6,364 bases of DNA. Source: DATJFH01 sp035495815 (GTDB lineage Bacteria > Acidobacteriota > Terriglobia > Bryobacterales > Bryobacteraceae). The notes under the pieces are model-generated. The model worked only from the letters and a program-made list of their open reading frames with translations, was not told the DNA's origin and did not search any database. The translations under genes and the position numbers were made by a program. Position 1 is the stretch's first letter. Each line of letters begins with the position of its first letter. Shown one piece after another: positions 1-6,256 of the stretch. Location of the stretch: assembly GCA_035495815.1 (NCBI GenBank), contig DATJFH010000302.1, positions 1 through 6,364 on the forward strand. Reading direction: 5' to 3'.

Positions 1-226
1 ACACCATCTCATGCTGCCCCTGCACGGACCCGCTGGGGGAAAGCTCCTGGATCTTGAGGCTTTGCCGGTAAGTGTAATTCTCCCGGGCTTTGGCGAACTC
101 CGCTTCCTTGGCGGCGAACTTCCTGATAATCTCTTCCGGCGGCATGTCCTTGGTCTCGGCCGCCTGGACGGCCAGACTCAGTGAACACAATACCGGCGCA
201 AGTAATCCGAGCAATCGAATTCGCAT
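1..226 (-). CDS. Secreted protein of unknown function, N-terminal part (cut by the window edge)
   Basis: The first 75 codons of a gene that runs off the left edge. Translation from the ATG at 226 gives MRIRLLGLLAPVLCSLSLAV followed by QAAETKD, a typical Sec signal peptide with a likely signal peptidase I site near residues 22-23; there is no good lipobox around Cys14. The mature start is charged and helical (PPEEIIRKFAAKEAEFAKAR, residues 29-48), then changes to a probable beta stretch (NYTYRQSLKIQEL, residues 50-62) and a Gly/Ser turn. The purine-rich run at 227-240 holds AAGGA and GAGGA Shine-Dalgarno motifs a few bases before the ATG and settles the start. I recall similar 'KEAEF..ARxNYTYRQ' secreted proteins from Acidobacteriota, but no function can be assigned. 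It lies 46 bases downstream of the acyl-CoA dehydrogenase gene with a hairpin between, so shared transcription is uncertain. Confidence 0.8.
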   Translation of the reverse strand, partial: MRIRLLGLLAPVLCSLSLAVQAAETKDMPPEEIIRKFAAKEAEFAKARENYTYRQSLKIQELSPSGSVQGQHEMV

Positions 227-246
227 CGTTCCTCTTCCTTCAATGA

Positions 247-265
247 CGCTCCGCCGGACGGAGCG
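247..265 (-). terminator. GC-rich hairpin after the acyl-CoA dehydrogenase gene, possible weak terminator
   Basis: A perfect 7-bp inverted repeat (CGCTCCG at 247-253, CGGAGCG at 259-265) encloses a 5-base loop. It sits 7 bases past the stop codon of the acyl-CoA dehydrogenase gene. On the minus strand it is followed by TCATTG rather than a run of T, so it is at best a weak intrinsic terminator; it could instead be an attenuator or an mRNA 3'-end stabiliser. The Shine-Dalgarno of the next gene begins 7 bases beyond it. Confidence 0.4.
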
Positions 266-272
266 GTTTCTG

Positions 273-1445
273 CTAGCCAAGCAGATGCCTGGCGATGGTC
301 ACGAGCTGAATATTGCTCGTCCCCTCATAGATCCGGCCGATCTTGGCGTCGCGGTACAGCTTTTCGACCGGGTACTCTTTCGTGATGCCCACGCCGCCGA
401 ATACCTCGATGGCCTTCGACGCCACTTTTTCGGCGATCTCGGAGCTGAAATATTTCGCCATGGCCGCCTCGCTGACGAAGGGGCGGCCGGAGTCGCGCAG
501 CCGCGCCGCATTGTACACCAGGAGCCGGGCGGCTTCCACTTCGACCGCCATGCGGGCCAGCTCGAACTGCACACCCTGAAATTCTCCGATCGTCTTCCCG
601 AACTGCTTGCGCTGCCTGGCGTAGCCGACAGCGTGCTCGAGGGCGCCGCGCGCCAGACCGGTCATCTGGGCGCCGATGGCGATGCGGCCCTCGTTGAGGG
701 TCTCGATGGCGATCCTGTATCCCTTGCCGGCCTCTCCCAGAACATTGGCTTTCGGCACTGCGCAGTTTTCGAGAATCAGCTCGCAGGTGGACGAAGCCCG
801 CAAGCCGAGCTTGTCCTCCTTCCGGCCGACCTGAAAGCCCGGGAAATCGCGCTCGATGAGAAAGGCGGTGATGCCCCGGTAGCCGGCCTCCGGGTTGGTG
901 TTGGCGAACAGGAGGAACAGGCCCGCTTCCGCCGAATTGGTGATCCACAGCTTGCGGCCGGTAATCAGAAACCGGTCGCCGTCTTCGACCGCGCGCGTTG
1001 CCAGCGCAAACGCGTCGGACCCGGAGCCGGCTTCGGAGAGAGCGTAGGAGGCTACCGTGTCGCCCGCCAGCCGGGGCAGATAGCGCCGCTTCTGGTCGGC
1101 ATCGGCCCAGCGCAGAACGGCGTTATTGGCGATGGTGTTCTGCACGTCCACGATTACGCCGGCGGAAGGGTCCACCGCCGACAGTTCTTCCACGGCGAGA
1201 ATGCACTGAAAGAAATTGCCGCCCTGCCCGCCGTACTCCTCGGGGATTTCGATGCCCATCAGGCCCAGCTCGAAGAACTGCCGGAGGATGTCCTGGCGAA
1301 AGACGGCGGCCTCATCCATCTCGCGCACGAACGGGCCGATCTGTTCCCGGGCGAAGCGACGGACGGTCGCCTGGAACAGTTTCTCCTCCTCGCTCAGCAC
1401 GGTCAGCGCGGCGGGGCTCGCCGGAACGGTCGCCGAAGCAGGCAT
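273..1445 (-). CDS. Acyl-CoA dehydrogenase, short/branched-chain (2-methylacyl-CoA) type
   Basis: A 390-residue cytosolic FAD flavoenzyme that should oxidise acyl-CoA to trans-2-enoyl-CoA and pass electrons to electron transfer flavoprotein. The full three-domain fold is present: helical N-terminal domain (about 15-130), beta-barrel middle domain with the FAD-contacting YALSEAGSGSD (134-144) and LWITNSAEAG (166-175), and helical C-terminal domain with ARQRKQFGK (276-284), AKYFSSEIAEK (330-340) and FGGVGITKEYPVEK (349-362). The catalytic base is probably Glu374 in IYEGTSNIQ (372-380), the C-terminal position of the short-chain and branched-chain classes. The segments DKLGLRASSTC, SLNEGRI-like TLNEGRI and AARLLVYNAARL resemble mammalian ACADSB, which points to 2-methylbutyryl/isobutyryl-CoA and thus isoleucine or valine breakdown; butyryl-CoA dehydrogenase remains possible. 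Length is normal. The ATG at 1445 has no visible Shine-Dalgarno; a GTG at codon 17 (before LSEEEKLF) is a possible alternative start. No other catabolic gene lies alongside. Confidence 0.96.
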   Translation of the reverse strand: MPASATVPASPAALTVLSEEEKLFQATVRRFAREQIGPFVREMDEAAVFRQDILRQFFELGLMGIEIPEEYGGQGGNFFQCILAVEELSAVDPSAGVIVDVQNTIANNAVLRWADADQKRRYLPRLAGDTVASYALSEAGSGSDAFALATRAVEDGDRFLITGRKLWITNSAEAGLFLLFANTNPEAGYRGITAFLIERDFPGFQVGRKEDKLGLRASSTCELILENCAVPKANVLGEAGKGYRIAIETLNEGRIAIGAQMTGLARGALEHAVGYARQRKQFGKTIGEFQGVQFELARMAVEVEAARLLVYNAARLRDSGRPFVSEAAMAKYFSSEIAEKVASKAIEVFGGVGITKEYPVEKLYRDAKIGRIYEGTSNIQLVTIARHLLG

Positions 1446-1454
1446 ATATCTAGC

Positions 1455-1460
1455 AGTTTA
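1455..1460 (-). promoter_or_regulatory. Possible -10 box giving a leaderless acyl-CoA dehydrogenase transcript
   Basis: On the minus strand TAAACT (1460 to 1455) ends 9 bases before the ATG at 1445. If it is a -10 element, transcription would start within a few bases of the ATG, giving a leaderless or nearly leaderless mRNA. This fits the missing Shine-Dalgarno. There is no recognisable -35 hexamer at 16-18 bases upstream, so support is weak. Confidence 0.25.
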
Positions 1461-1490
1461 CACCGGGCGCGCACCCTGTGGCCGCGCTTA

Positions 1491-1541
1491 CGGGCGGGGA
1501 TCGCCAGCGTGGTGGAAGGAGAGGGAAGTCTTACCCGCCCG
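1491..1541. repeat. 8-bp GC inverted repeat in the ald / acyl-CoA dehydrogenase gap
   Basis: CGGGCGGG at 1491-1498 is matched exactly by CCCGCCCG at 1534-1541, with 35 bases between. The arms could form a stem in the RNA downstream of ald or be half sites for a regulator of the acyl-CoA dehydrogenase gene. There is no T tract, so it is not a standard intrinsic terminator. Pure G/C arms in GC-rich DNA can arise by chance. The rest of the 112-base gap shows only the candidate -10 box. Confidence 0.3.
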
Positions 1542-1557
1542 CTCCGGCGCGAGCCTG

Positions 1558-2658
1558 CTAGAGGTGGGCGGCTTCCCTGCCCTGCGATTCGGCTACTCCC
1601 GGGTGCGTTACCTCTCCGCGATACGTATTCACGCCGGCCCGCAAGCCGGGATTTTGCAGCATGGCGCGGTCGAGACCCAGGTTGGCCAGCTCCAACAGGT
1701 ACGGGAAAGTGGAATTCGTCAGCGCCAGCGTCGAGGTGTGCGGAACAGCCGCCGGCATGTTCGAGACGCAGTAATGCAGCACGCCGTCCACGAAGTAAAT
1801 CGGATCGGTGTGGGTCGTCGGATGGGAGGTCTCGAAGCAGCCGCCCTGATCGATCGCGACGTCGACGACAACCGCGCCCCGCTTCATCTCCGAGATCATC
1901 TGGCGCCGCACGATCTTCGGGGCCGACGCGCCAGGCACCAGGACCGCGCCCACCACCAGGTCCGCCGTTTTCACCGATTCGCGGATCGTCCAGACGTTCG
2001 ACGCCAGCGTGACTACGTTACCGTTGAAGATATCGTCGAGCTGCCGCAGGCGGTTCATACTCCGGTCGATGATGGTGACCGCGGCGCCGATCCCGAGCGC
2101 GACCTTGGCCGCGTTGGTTCCCACCACGCCGCCGCCGATGATCACCACGTTCGCCGGCGCCACACCCGGAACGCCCGCCAGCAGGATGCCGCGGCCGCCC
2201 ATCGGCGCCTCGAGGTACTGCGCCCCGACCTGCACCGCCATGCGGCCGGCCACTTCGCTCATGGGAGTGAGCAGGGGCAGCGATCCGTCCGGTTCCTCGA
2301 TCGTCTCGTAGGCCACGCCGGTAACACCGGCTTCGAGCAGGCGGTCGGTCAGCTCGCGGGCGGGCGCCAGGTGCAGATAGGTGAACAGGATCAATCCCCG
2401 GCGGAGAAAACCATATTCGGACGGCTGGGGCTCCTTGACTTTCACTACCAGGTCCGCGCGTCCCCACACTTCAGCAGCGTCGGCGACGACCTCCGCGCCG
2501 GCCTGGGTATACTCGGCGTCGGGAATCGAGCTCCCTTCGCCCGCCCTGTTCTCGACCAGCACCCGATGCCCGGCCTCATGCAAATGGATGACGCCGCTGG
2601 GTACCAGGCCGACGCGTGTTTCGTGATCCTTGACCTCCCTGGGGACCCCGATGATCAT
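1558..2658 (-). CDS. ald: Alanine dehydrogenase (NAD-dependent)
   Basis: A 366-residue cytosolic enzyme catalysing the reversible oxidative deamination of L-alanine to pyruvate and ammonium with NAD. The start MIIGVPREVKDHETRVGL is the family signature. The residues known in characterised alanine dehydrogenases are all in place: Arg15 and Lys75 (VVKVKEP, 71-77) for pyruvate binding, catalytic His96 (LFTYLHL, 91-97) and Asp270 (VVVDVAIDQGG, 263-273). The Rossmann domain has GGGVVG (175-180), and Asp198 at the end of the next strand selects NAD over NADP. Length matches the usual 360-375. The ATG at 2658 overlaps the stop of the upstream secreted-protein gene by ATGA, with AGGA 8 bases before the start, so its translation is probably coupled to that gene. 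It may serve alanine catabolism, ammonium assimilation or NAD recycling at low oxygen; the sequence does not decide between these. Confidence 0.98.
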   Translation of the reverse strand: MIIGVPREVKDHETRVGLVPSGVIHLHEAGHRVLVENRAGEGSSIPDAEYTQAGAEVVADAAEVWGRADLVVKVKEPQPSEYGFLRRGLILFTYLHLAPARELTDRLLEAGVTGVAYETIEEPDGSLPLLTPMSEVAGRMAVQVGAQYLEAPMGGRGILLAGVPGVAPANVVIIGGGVVGTNAAKVALGIGAAVTIIDRSMNRLRQLDDIFNGNVVTLASNVWTIRESVKTADLVVGAVLVPGASAPKIVRRQMISEMKRGAVVVDVAIDQGGCFETSHPTTHTDPIYFVDGVLHYCVSNMPAAVPHTSTLALTNSTFPYLLELANLGLDRAMLQNPGLRAGVNTYRGEVTHPGVAESQGREAAHL

Positions 2659-3086
2659 GGGAGATCCTGCTGGGCGGGGGCCGCCGGCGAATCGCGCCTG
2701 GGTCCCAGACCGAGCCCGATCAGGGAAAGCGAATCGATCTTTCCGGAAGGTTCCAGATTCTGATCCTGCTGAAATCTCTTGAGCGCGTCAACCGAAGTGC
2801 TGTCCCACACCCCGTTGGGCGATTCGGAAGAAAGGTATCCCTTGGCGGCCAGAGCCTGCTGGATCTCCTTGTAGCGCTCCGGCGTCGGGGTGCGCTGCGT
2901 GCTCCTCCAGGAAGGAGTCGGGGCAGCCTTTCTTTTCGAGCCTGCCTTCTTCTTGCCGGCGGCTGCCTTGGCGGTCTTCTTGGGGGCGGACTTGGGAGGC
3001 GACTTCTTCTTTTGACCGGCGGGGGTGTCCGCCGACAGGAGTACCATGCTCAACACGAGCAAAACCGGCGTCAGTGCTTTGGTCAA
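2655..3086 (-). CDS. Secreted Lys/Ala-rich protein with a C-terminal peptidoglycan-binding-like domain
   Basis: A 143-residue exported protein in three parts: a signal peptide (about 1-22, core LTPVLLVLSMVLLSA), a strongly basic low-complexity linker rich in Lys, Ala and Pro (about 25-58), and a PG_binding_1-like three-helix domain (about 69-127). The domain shows the usual pattern ERYKEIQQALAAKGYL, then NGVWDSTSVDALKRFQQDQN, then a Gly-containing C-terminal helix segment (LIGLGLG). No catalytic domain is present, so it is probably a wall-associated binding or scaffold protein; the basic linker could interact with acidic wall polymers, which is inference. The start is TTG at 3086, supported by GGAG at 3096-3093 with a 6-base gap and by the complete signal peptide it gives; the first in-frame ATG, codon 14, would cut into the hydrophobic core. 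Its TGA overlaps the ald start (ATGA), and htrA ends 90 bases upstream. Confidence 0.88.
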   Translation of the reverse strand: MTKALTPVLLVLSMVLLSADTPAGQKKKSPPKSAPKKTAKAAAGKKKAGSKRKAAPTPSWRSTQRTPTPERYKEIQQALAAKGYLSSESPNGVWDSTSVDALKRFQQDQNLEPSGKIDSLSLIGLGLGPRRDSPAAPAQQDLP

Positions 3087-3103
3087 AAGATTCTCCGCTC
3101 AAA

Positions 3104-3121
3104 GGTCCGCCGGCCCGGACC
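3104..3121 (-). other. Hairpin between htrA and the secreted-protein gene
   Basis: GGTCCG (3104-3109) and CGGACC (3116-3121) form a perfect 6-bp stem with a 6-base G/C loop. On the minus strand it is followed by CTTT or TTTG-type sequence with only three T, so termination would be weak. It ends 8 bases before the GGAG Shine-Dalgarno of the TTG-started gene, so it could reduce read-through from htrA or affect ribosome access. No clear promoter was seen in the 90-base gap. Confidence 0.35.
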
Positions 3122-3176
3122 GGCAAACAATCTGCCGCTCCGGAGCCGGCGGGTGGAAAACAGCACAGGTGGCGTT

Positions 3177-4817
3177 CTACTGCGTGCTGGGCATGGTACC
3201 CGCCAGGTAGGCGCTCACCCACTTCGAGGAGCCGGACTGGCCGCGCCGCGCGGCGCCGAGCCCGTCCGACCGCATCACGTGAAATACCACCGGATCGCCG
3301 GGTTTGAGAGTGTTCTGAATCCGCTTGACATCCTCGGCGGTCTCGACCGGCTGGCGGTTGATGGAGACCAGAATGTCATCCTTCGCCAACCCGACATCCT
3401 CGGCAAAGGACCCCGGGGTGACTTCGTCGATCAGGACGCCGCCCTTCTCCTTGAACCCGATGGCCTCCTTGCGGGCCGGCGTCAGGTTGACCAGAGCGAT
3501 ACCGAACTTGGCGGGCGTTGCATCGGCTTTCTCCGGCTCGACGGGATTAGGACGCTCGACTCCCAGATTGCGGCTCAGGACCTCCTTGCGGTCGCCGATC
3601 TTGACAATGAAGTCGCGGCGTTTCTTGTCGCGCAGCACGGTGATTTTCACGTCCGATCCCACCGGCGTATCGGAAACGCGGCTGACCAGCTCGTTACCGT
3701 CCTTGACGGGCTTTCCGTCCACGGCGACGATCACGTCCTCGGGCCGGATTCCGGCCTTTTCCGCCGGCATGCCCGGCGTCACGTCCTGGACGAACACACC
3801 TTCCTTGGCGCCGTAAACGGAGAGCAGCTCGGGCTTGATTTCACCCGGTGCGAAAGAAACTCCGATAGCGCCGCGGGTCACTTTACCGGTCTTGATGATC
3901 TGGTTATAAACTTTGGCCGCGGTGTTGATGGGCAGGGCGAAGCCGACGCCCTGGTAGCCGCCCGATCCGGTCACGATCATGGTATTGATCCCGATCACGT
4001 CGCCGTTGATCGCCAGCAGCGGACCGCCGCTGTTGCCGGGGTTGATGGCGGCGTCGGTCTGGAGAAATCTCTGGAACTGGTGCTCCTGCCCGCCGCCGAG
4101 GTCGCGTTCCTTGGCGCTGATGATGCCGGCGGTGACGGTGGCCTGGAGTCCGAACGGAGAGCCGATGGCGACGGCCCAATCGCCGACCTGCACGGAGTCG
4201 GAGTTGCCGATCTTGGCGGCGCTCAGCGGGCGGTGGGCGTCGATTTTGATGACGGCCAGGTCCGTATCGGCGTCGGTTCCGATGAGCTTGGCGTCGTATT
4301 TCGTAGTCGTCCCTGCCAGGGTGACCTGGATGCGGTCGGCCTTTTCGACGACGTGATTATTGGTGAGGATGTATCCCTGCGGATCCACGATGACTCCGGA
4401 TCCGAGACCGGACCCGCGGCGGCCGGGAGCATTGGGAGCGCCGCCGCCGAACGGGTTGTTGCCGAAGAACCGGTTGAAGAAATCCTGCATCGATTCGTCG
4501 CCCCCGTCCTCATCGTCGTTGGGAACCGCGCGCCGGCGGGGACTGCGCTTCTGCGTCGCGGATGCGGACTTCGGCTCGTAGCTGATCGAAATATTCACGA
4601 CCGAAGGCTCCAGCTGCTTGGCCAGTTGGGAGAAGGCGGTCGACAGCTGGACAGGGTTGGGAATCACCAGGGGTGTCGCCCCGGGAGCTGCCTGATCCTT
4701 CGCCGCCCTCACGCCCGTGTTGAGCAGCGTTCCGATCAGGATCCCGATCGACAACGTAAACAGAATCAGACAGGAGGAAAGTAACTTCCGCGTGCGAATT
4801 GTATTCAGAAAGTTCAT
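3177..4817 (-). CDS. htrA: HtrA/DegP-family periplasmic serine protease with two PDZ domains
   Basis: A 546-residue envelope quality-control protease/chaperone of the Do (S1C) family, which degrades or refolds damaged exported proteins. Order: signal peptide or signal anchor (hydrophobic 12-33, possible cleavage after VRA at 38); flexible charged and Gly-rich region (about 81-135) in the place of the LA loop, with DDEDGGDE and a Phe-rich FFNRFFGNNPFGG patch; trypsin-like domain (about 136-310); PDZ1 (about 315-408, binding loop RGAIGV); PDZ2 (about 436-518, FGIALVNL). The catalytic triad is intact: His155 in TNNHVVE, Asp186 in DADTDLAVIKI, Ser263 in GNSGGPL. Beyond PDZ2 is a tail ending SKWVSAYLAGTMPSTQ, which I associate with acidobacterial homologues. 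Two PDZ domains fit DegP/DegQ/MucD rather than DegS. The ATG at 4817 has AAAGG just upstream. A TATAAT box at 4859-4864 probably makes it the first gene of its transcript. Confidence 0.97.
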   Translation of the reverse strand: MNFLNTIRTRKLLSSCLILFTLSIGILIGTLLNTGVRAAKDQAAPGATPLVIPNPVQLSTAFSQLAKQLEPSVVNISISYEPKSASATQKRSPRRRAVPNDDEDGGDESMQDFFNRFFGNNPFGGGAPNAPGRRGSGLGSGVIVDPQGYILTNNHVVEKADRIQVTLAGTTTKYDAKLIGTDADTDLAVIKIDAHRPLSAAKIGNSDSVQVGDWAVAIGSPFGLQATVTAGIISAKERDLGGGQEHQFQRFLQTDAAINPGNSGGPLLAINGDVIGINTMIVTGSGGYQGVGFALPINTAAKVYNQIIKTGKVTRGAIGVSFAPGEIKPELLSVYGAKEGVFVQDVTPGMPAEKAGIRPEDVIVAVDGKPVKDGNELVSRVSDTPVGSDVKITVLRDKKRRDFIVKIGDRKEVLSRNLGVERPNPVEPEKADATPAKFGIALVNLTPARKEAIGFKEKGGVLIDEVTPGSFAEDVGLAKDDILVSINRQPVETAEDVKRIQNTLKPGDPVVFHVMRSDGLGAARRGQSGSSKWVSAYLAGTMPSTQ

Positions 4818-4858
4818 AAGCCTTTATCTATACCTCTGCCGCCGGGGCACACAACGCC

Positions 4859-4864
4859 ATTATA
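4859..4864 (-). promoter_or_regulatory. Probable -10 element of the htrA promoter
   Basis: On the minus strand an exact TATAAT (4864 to 4859) lies in a short A/T-rich patch between the end of the transporter gene and htrA. A start site about 7 bases downstream would give a leader near 35 bases before the ATG at 4817. The -35 region is poor: GACATC or ACATCC at 17-18 bases, overlapping the transporter's last codons. An alternative sigma factor, common for htrA genes, cannot be excluded. Confidence 0.45.
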
Positions 4865-4871
4865 TATCGAG

Positions 4872-5777
4872 CTAGCTGGATGGATGTCGCTCAAAGGCAA
4901 TTGGTTTCAACTCCGCCACCAGGATTCCGGCCAGAATCAGCACTCCCCCGGCGGTCGCGCGGGGTGTCAGCCTTTCTCCGACGATCAGGAACGAGAAGGC
5001 CCAGGCGACCACCGGCTCCAGGGCAAAAATGAGCGCTGCACGGGTGGCCGTGGTCACCTGCTGGGCCCAGGCCATCACCGTGAACGCCAGGGCGGTAGAA
5101 AGCAGCGACGACACGGCCAGTGCGAAGCCCAGCTGCGGACTGGGATGGAAGGAGGGTTTTTCCATCCACCAAAAGCTCGCCAGCGCCAGAGCCGCCGTGG
5201 TGGCCAGCTGCCAGACGGCCAGCGGCTCGAATGGCGCCTCTTTGCAATAATGACCCAGAACCACGATGTGGGCGGCAAACGAGAGCGCGCATAAAGTGAC
5301 GAGAATATCTCCCCGGGACAGTCCACCCAGGCTGCCTTCGAGCGTCATCAATCCCATTCCGACCGTAGCAATCACAACTCCGATGGCTTCCGAGGCGTGT
5401 GGATACACCCGATAGACGATGGAATTCAGCAAAGGTACCACGACTACCGCCAGACCGGTGAGGAAGGCCGCTTTCGAAGGACTGGTCAGTTTCAATCCGG
5501 CGGTCTGAAAGGCGTAACCGCCATAAAGGAAGATCCCGGCCAGCAGTCCTCCGCGCAGGGGACCGGAGCGCAGGCTCCACCGCCGGCGGAAAATCCAGCC
5601 CATCACCAGGGCCGCGATCAGAAATCGGATAGCGACGTATAGAATCGGCGAGCAGTCGTCCAGAGCGCGTTTGACGAGCACGAACGTGGAGCCCCAGATG
5701 ACCGTGATCCCGGCCAGGGAGAGGTCTGCGCGCCACGCTTCAGGACGCCGGCTGGTAGGGCTCACGCGGGTACTCAC
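4872..5777 (-). CDS. EamA/DMT-superfamily inner-membrane transporter
   Basis: A 301-residue protein with ten predicted membrane helices in two five-helix EamA repeats. The first repeat starts with LSLAGITVIWGSTFVLVKRAL (19-39), the classic 'WGS.F' opening of drug/metabolite exporters, and includes RFLIAALVMG (51-60) and AAFLTGLAVVVVPLLNSIVY (103-122). The second ends with AALIFALEPVVAWAFSFLIVGE (247-268), the typical 'EPV.A...GE' motif, then a last helix (about 275-290). Relatives export amino acids or small metabolites, usually by proton exchange; the substrate here cannot be told. The frame stays open far upstream, but that extension is Arg/Pro-rich shadow of the neighbouring gene. I take the GTG at 5777, two bases after the upstream stop, giving normal family length. 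No clear Shine-Dalgarno precedes it, which suits termination-reinitiation. A second GTG four codons on is possible. Confidence 0.93.
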   Translation of the reverse strand: MSTRVSPTSRRPEAWRADLSLAGITVIWGSTFVLVKRALDDCSPILYVAIRFLIAALVMGWIFRRRWSLRSGPLRGGLLAGIFLYGGYAFQTAGLKLTSPSKAAFLTGLAVVVVPLLNSIVYRVYPHASEAIGVVIATVGMGLMTLEGSLGGLSRGDILVTLCALSFAAHIVVLGHYCKEAPFEPLAVWQLATTAALALASFWWMEKPSFHPSPQLGFALAVSSLLSTALAFTVMAWAQQVTTATRAALIFALEPVVAWAFSFLIVGERLTPRATAGGVLILAGILVAELKPIAFERHPSS

Positions 5778-5779
5778 AA

Positions 5780-6256
5780 TCAGATATCGCCGAGCACGTA
5801 CAGCTGGTTGTCGTGGACTACCGGCGGGGGCACGCCGAAATTGCCGCGGGCGTTGGTACGCAGCACCGAGCCCGATCCGGTGCGGTCGCCGGCGCGTCCC
5901 ATGCGGATCGCAATGAGGTTCGGATTCTGGTTGCCGCTCATGGCGAAGATCACGTTGTCCTGACGGACCACCGCGGGAATCGCGTTCCGTCCCAGGCCGC
6001 CGCATTCCCGGAGGACGCGTTTCGCTCCGCCGGAGACGGCCTCCCGGAGCCGGCCGGTCTTCCGGTCGAGGCAGAGCACTTCGAACCGATGCTCGGGCTG
6101 CGCTCCGGGAGTTCCACGCCGGCCCCGCGGGCGCTGCCCGGTGGAGCGGCCCGGGGCGGGCGGCCGGGCGGGATTCAGATTCTCCGTGTCGCTCCAGCCC
6201 GCCCGCAGGATCCCGCATACCGCAACACACAAAATGAGAGTGCGCACGATTCTCAT
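5780..6256 (-). CDS. Truncated PQQ-like (BamB-like) beta-propeller protein, probable gene remnant
   Basis: A 158-residue open frame, far shorter than the roughly 400 residues of this type of propeller protein. The ATG at 6256 gives a signal peptide (MRIVRTLILCVAVCGILRAG). WSDTEN (21-26) resembles an early motif of secreted PQQ-like proteins (usually 'WS.TENL.WK'), but residues 28-56 are Pro/Arg/Gly-rich and unlike propeller sequence. Propeller-like blades follow: RFEVLCLDRKTGRL (57-70), GRNAIPAVVRQDNVIFAMSG (89-108), LIAIRMGRAGD (114-124), then GNFGVPPPVVHDNQLYVLGD (138-157). It stops there, where a full protein would continue with further blades. Missing pieces at both ends point to in-frame deletion and truncation, although an assembly error would look alike. 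An earlier ATG in the same frame at 6313 would put an Arg-rich stretch before the signal peptide and is unlikely. The ATG overlaps the stop of the gene to the right (ATGA). No enzymatic motif is seen. Confidence 0.65.
   Translation of the reverse strand: MRIVRTLILCVAVCGILRAGWSDTENLNPARPPAPGRSTGQRPRGRRGTPGAQPEHRFEVLCLDRKTGRLREAVSGGAKRVLRECGGLGRNAIPAVVRQDNVIFAMSGNQNPNLIAIRMGRAGDRTGSGSVLRTNARGNFGVPPPVVHDNQLYVLGDI

Noticed and set aside
90..2012. 640-codon open frame on the plus strand
   Set aside because: It lies opposite the acyl-CoA dehydrogenase and ald genes, which have complete catalytic residues. Its translation has no recognisable domain and ends Arg/Pro/Ser-rich, as expected for an antisense shadow of GC-rich codons.
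1216..2763. 515-codon open frame on the plus strand opposite ald
   Set aside because: His/Arg/Asp-rich shadow of ald and its neighbours; no domain, no plausible start signal.
3012..4784. 590-codon open frame on the plus strand
   Set aside because: Antisense to htrA over its whole length, with Gly/Asp/Val-rich translation mirroring htrA codon bias and no family motif. Length alone is not evidence at this GC content.
4865..4880. AGCTAGCT palindrome after the transporter gene as a terminator or att site
   Set aside because: A self-complementary 8-mer with no loop and no T tract; no integrase or direct repeat nearby.
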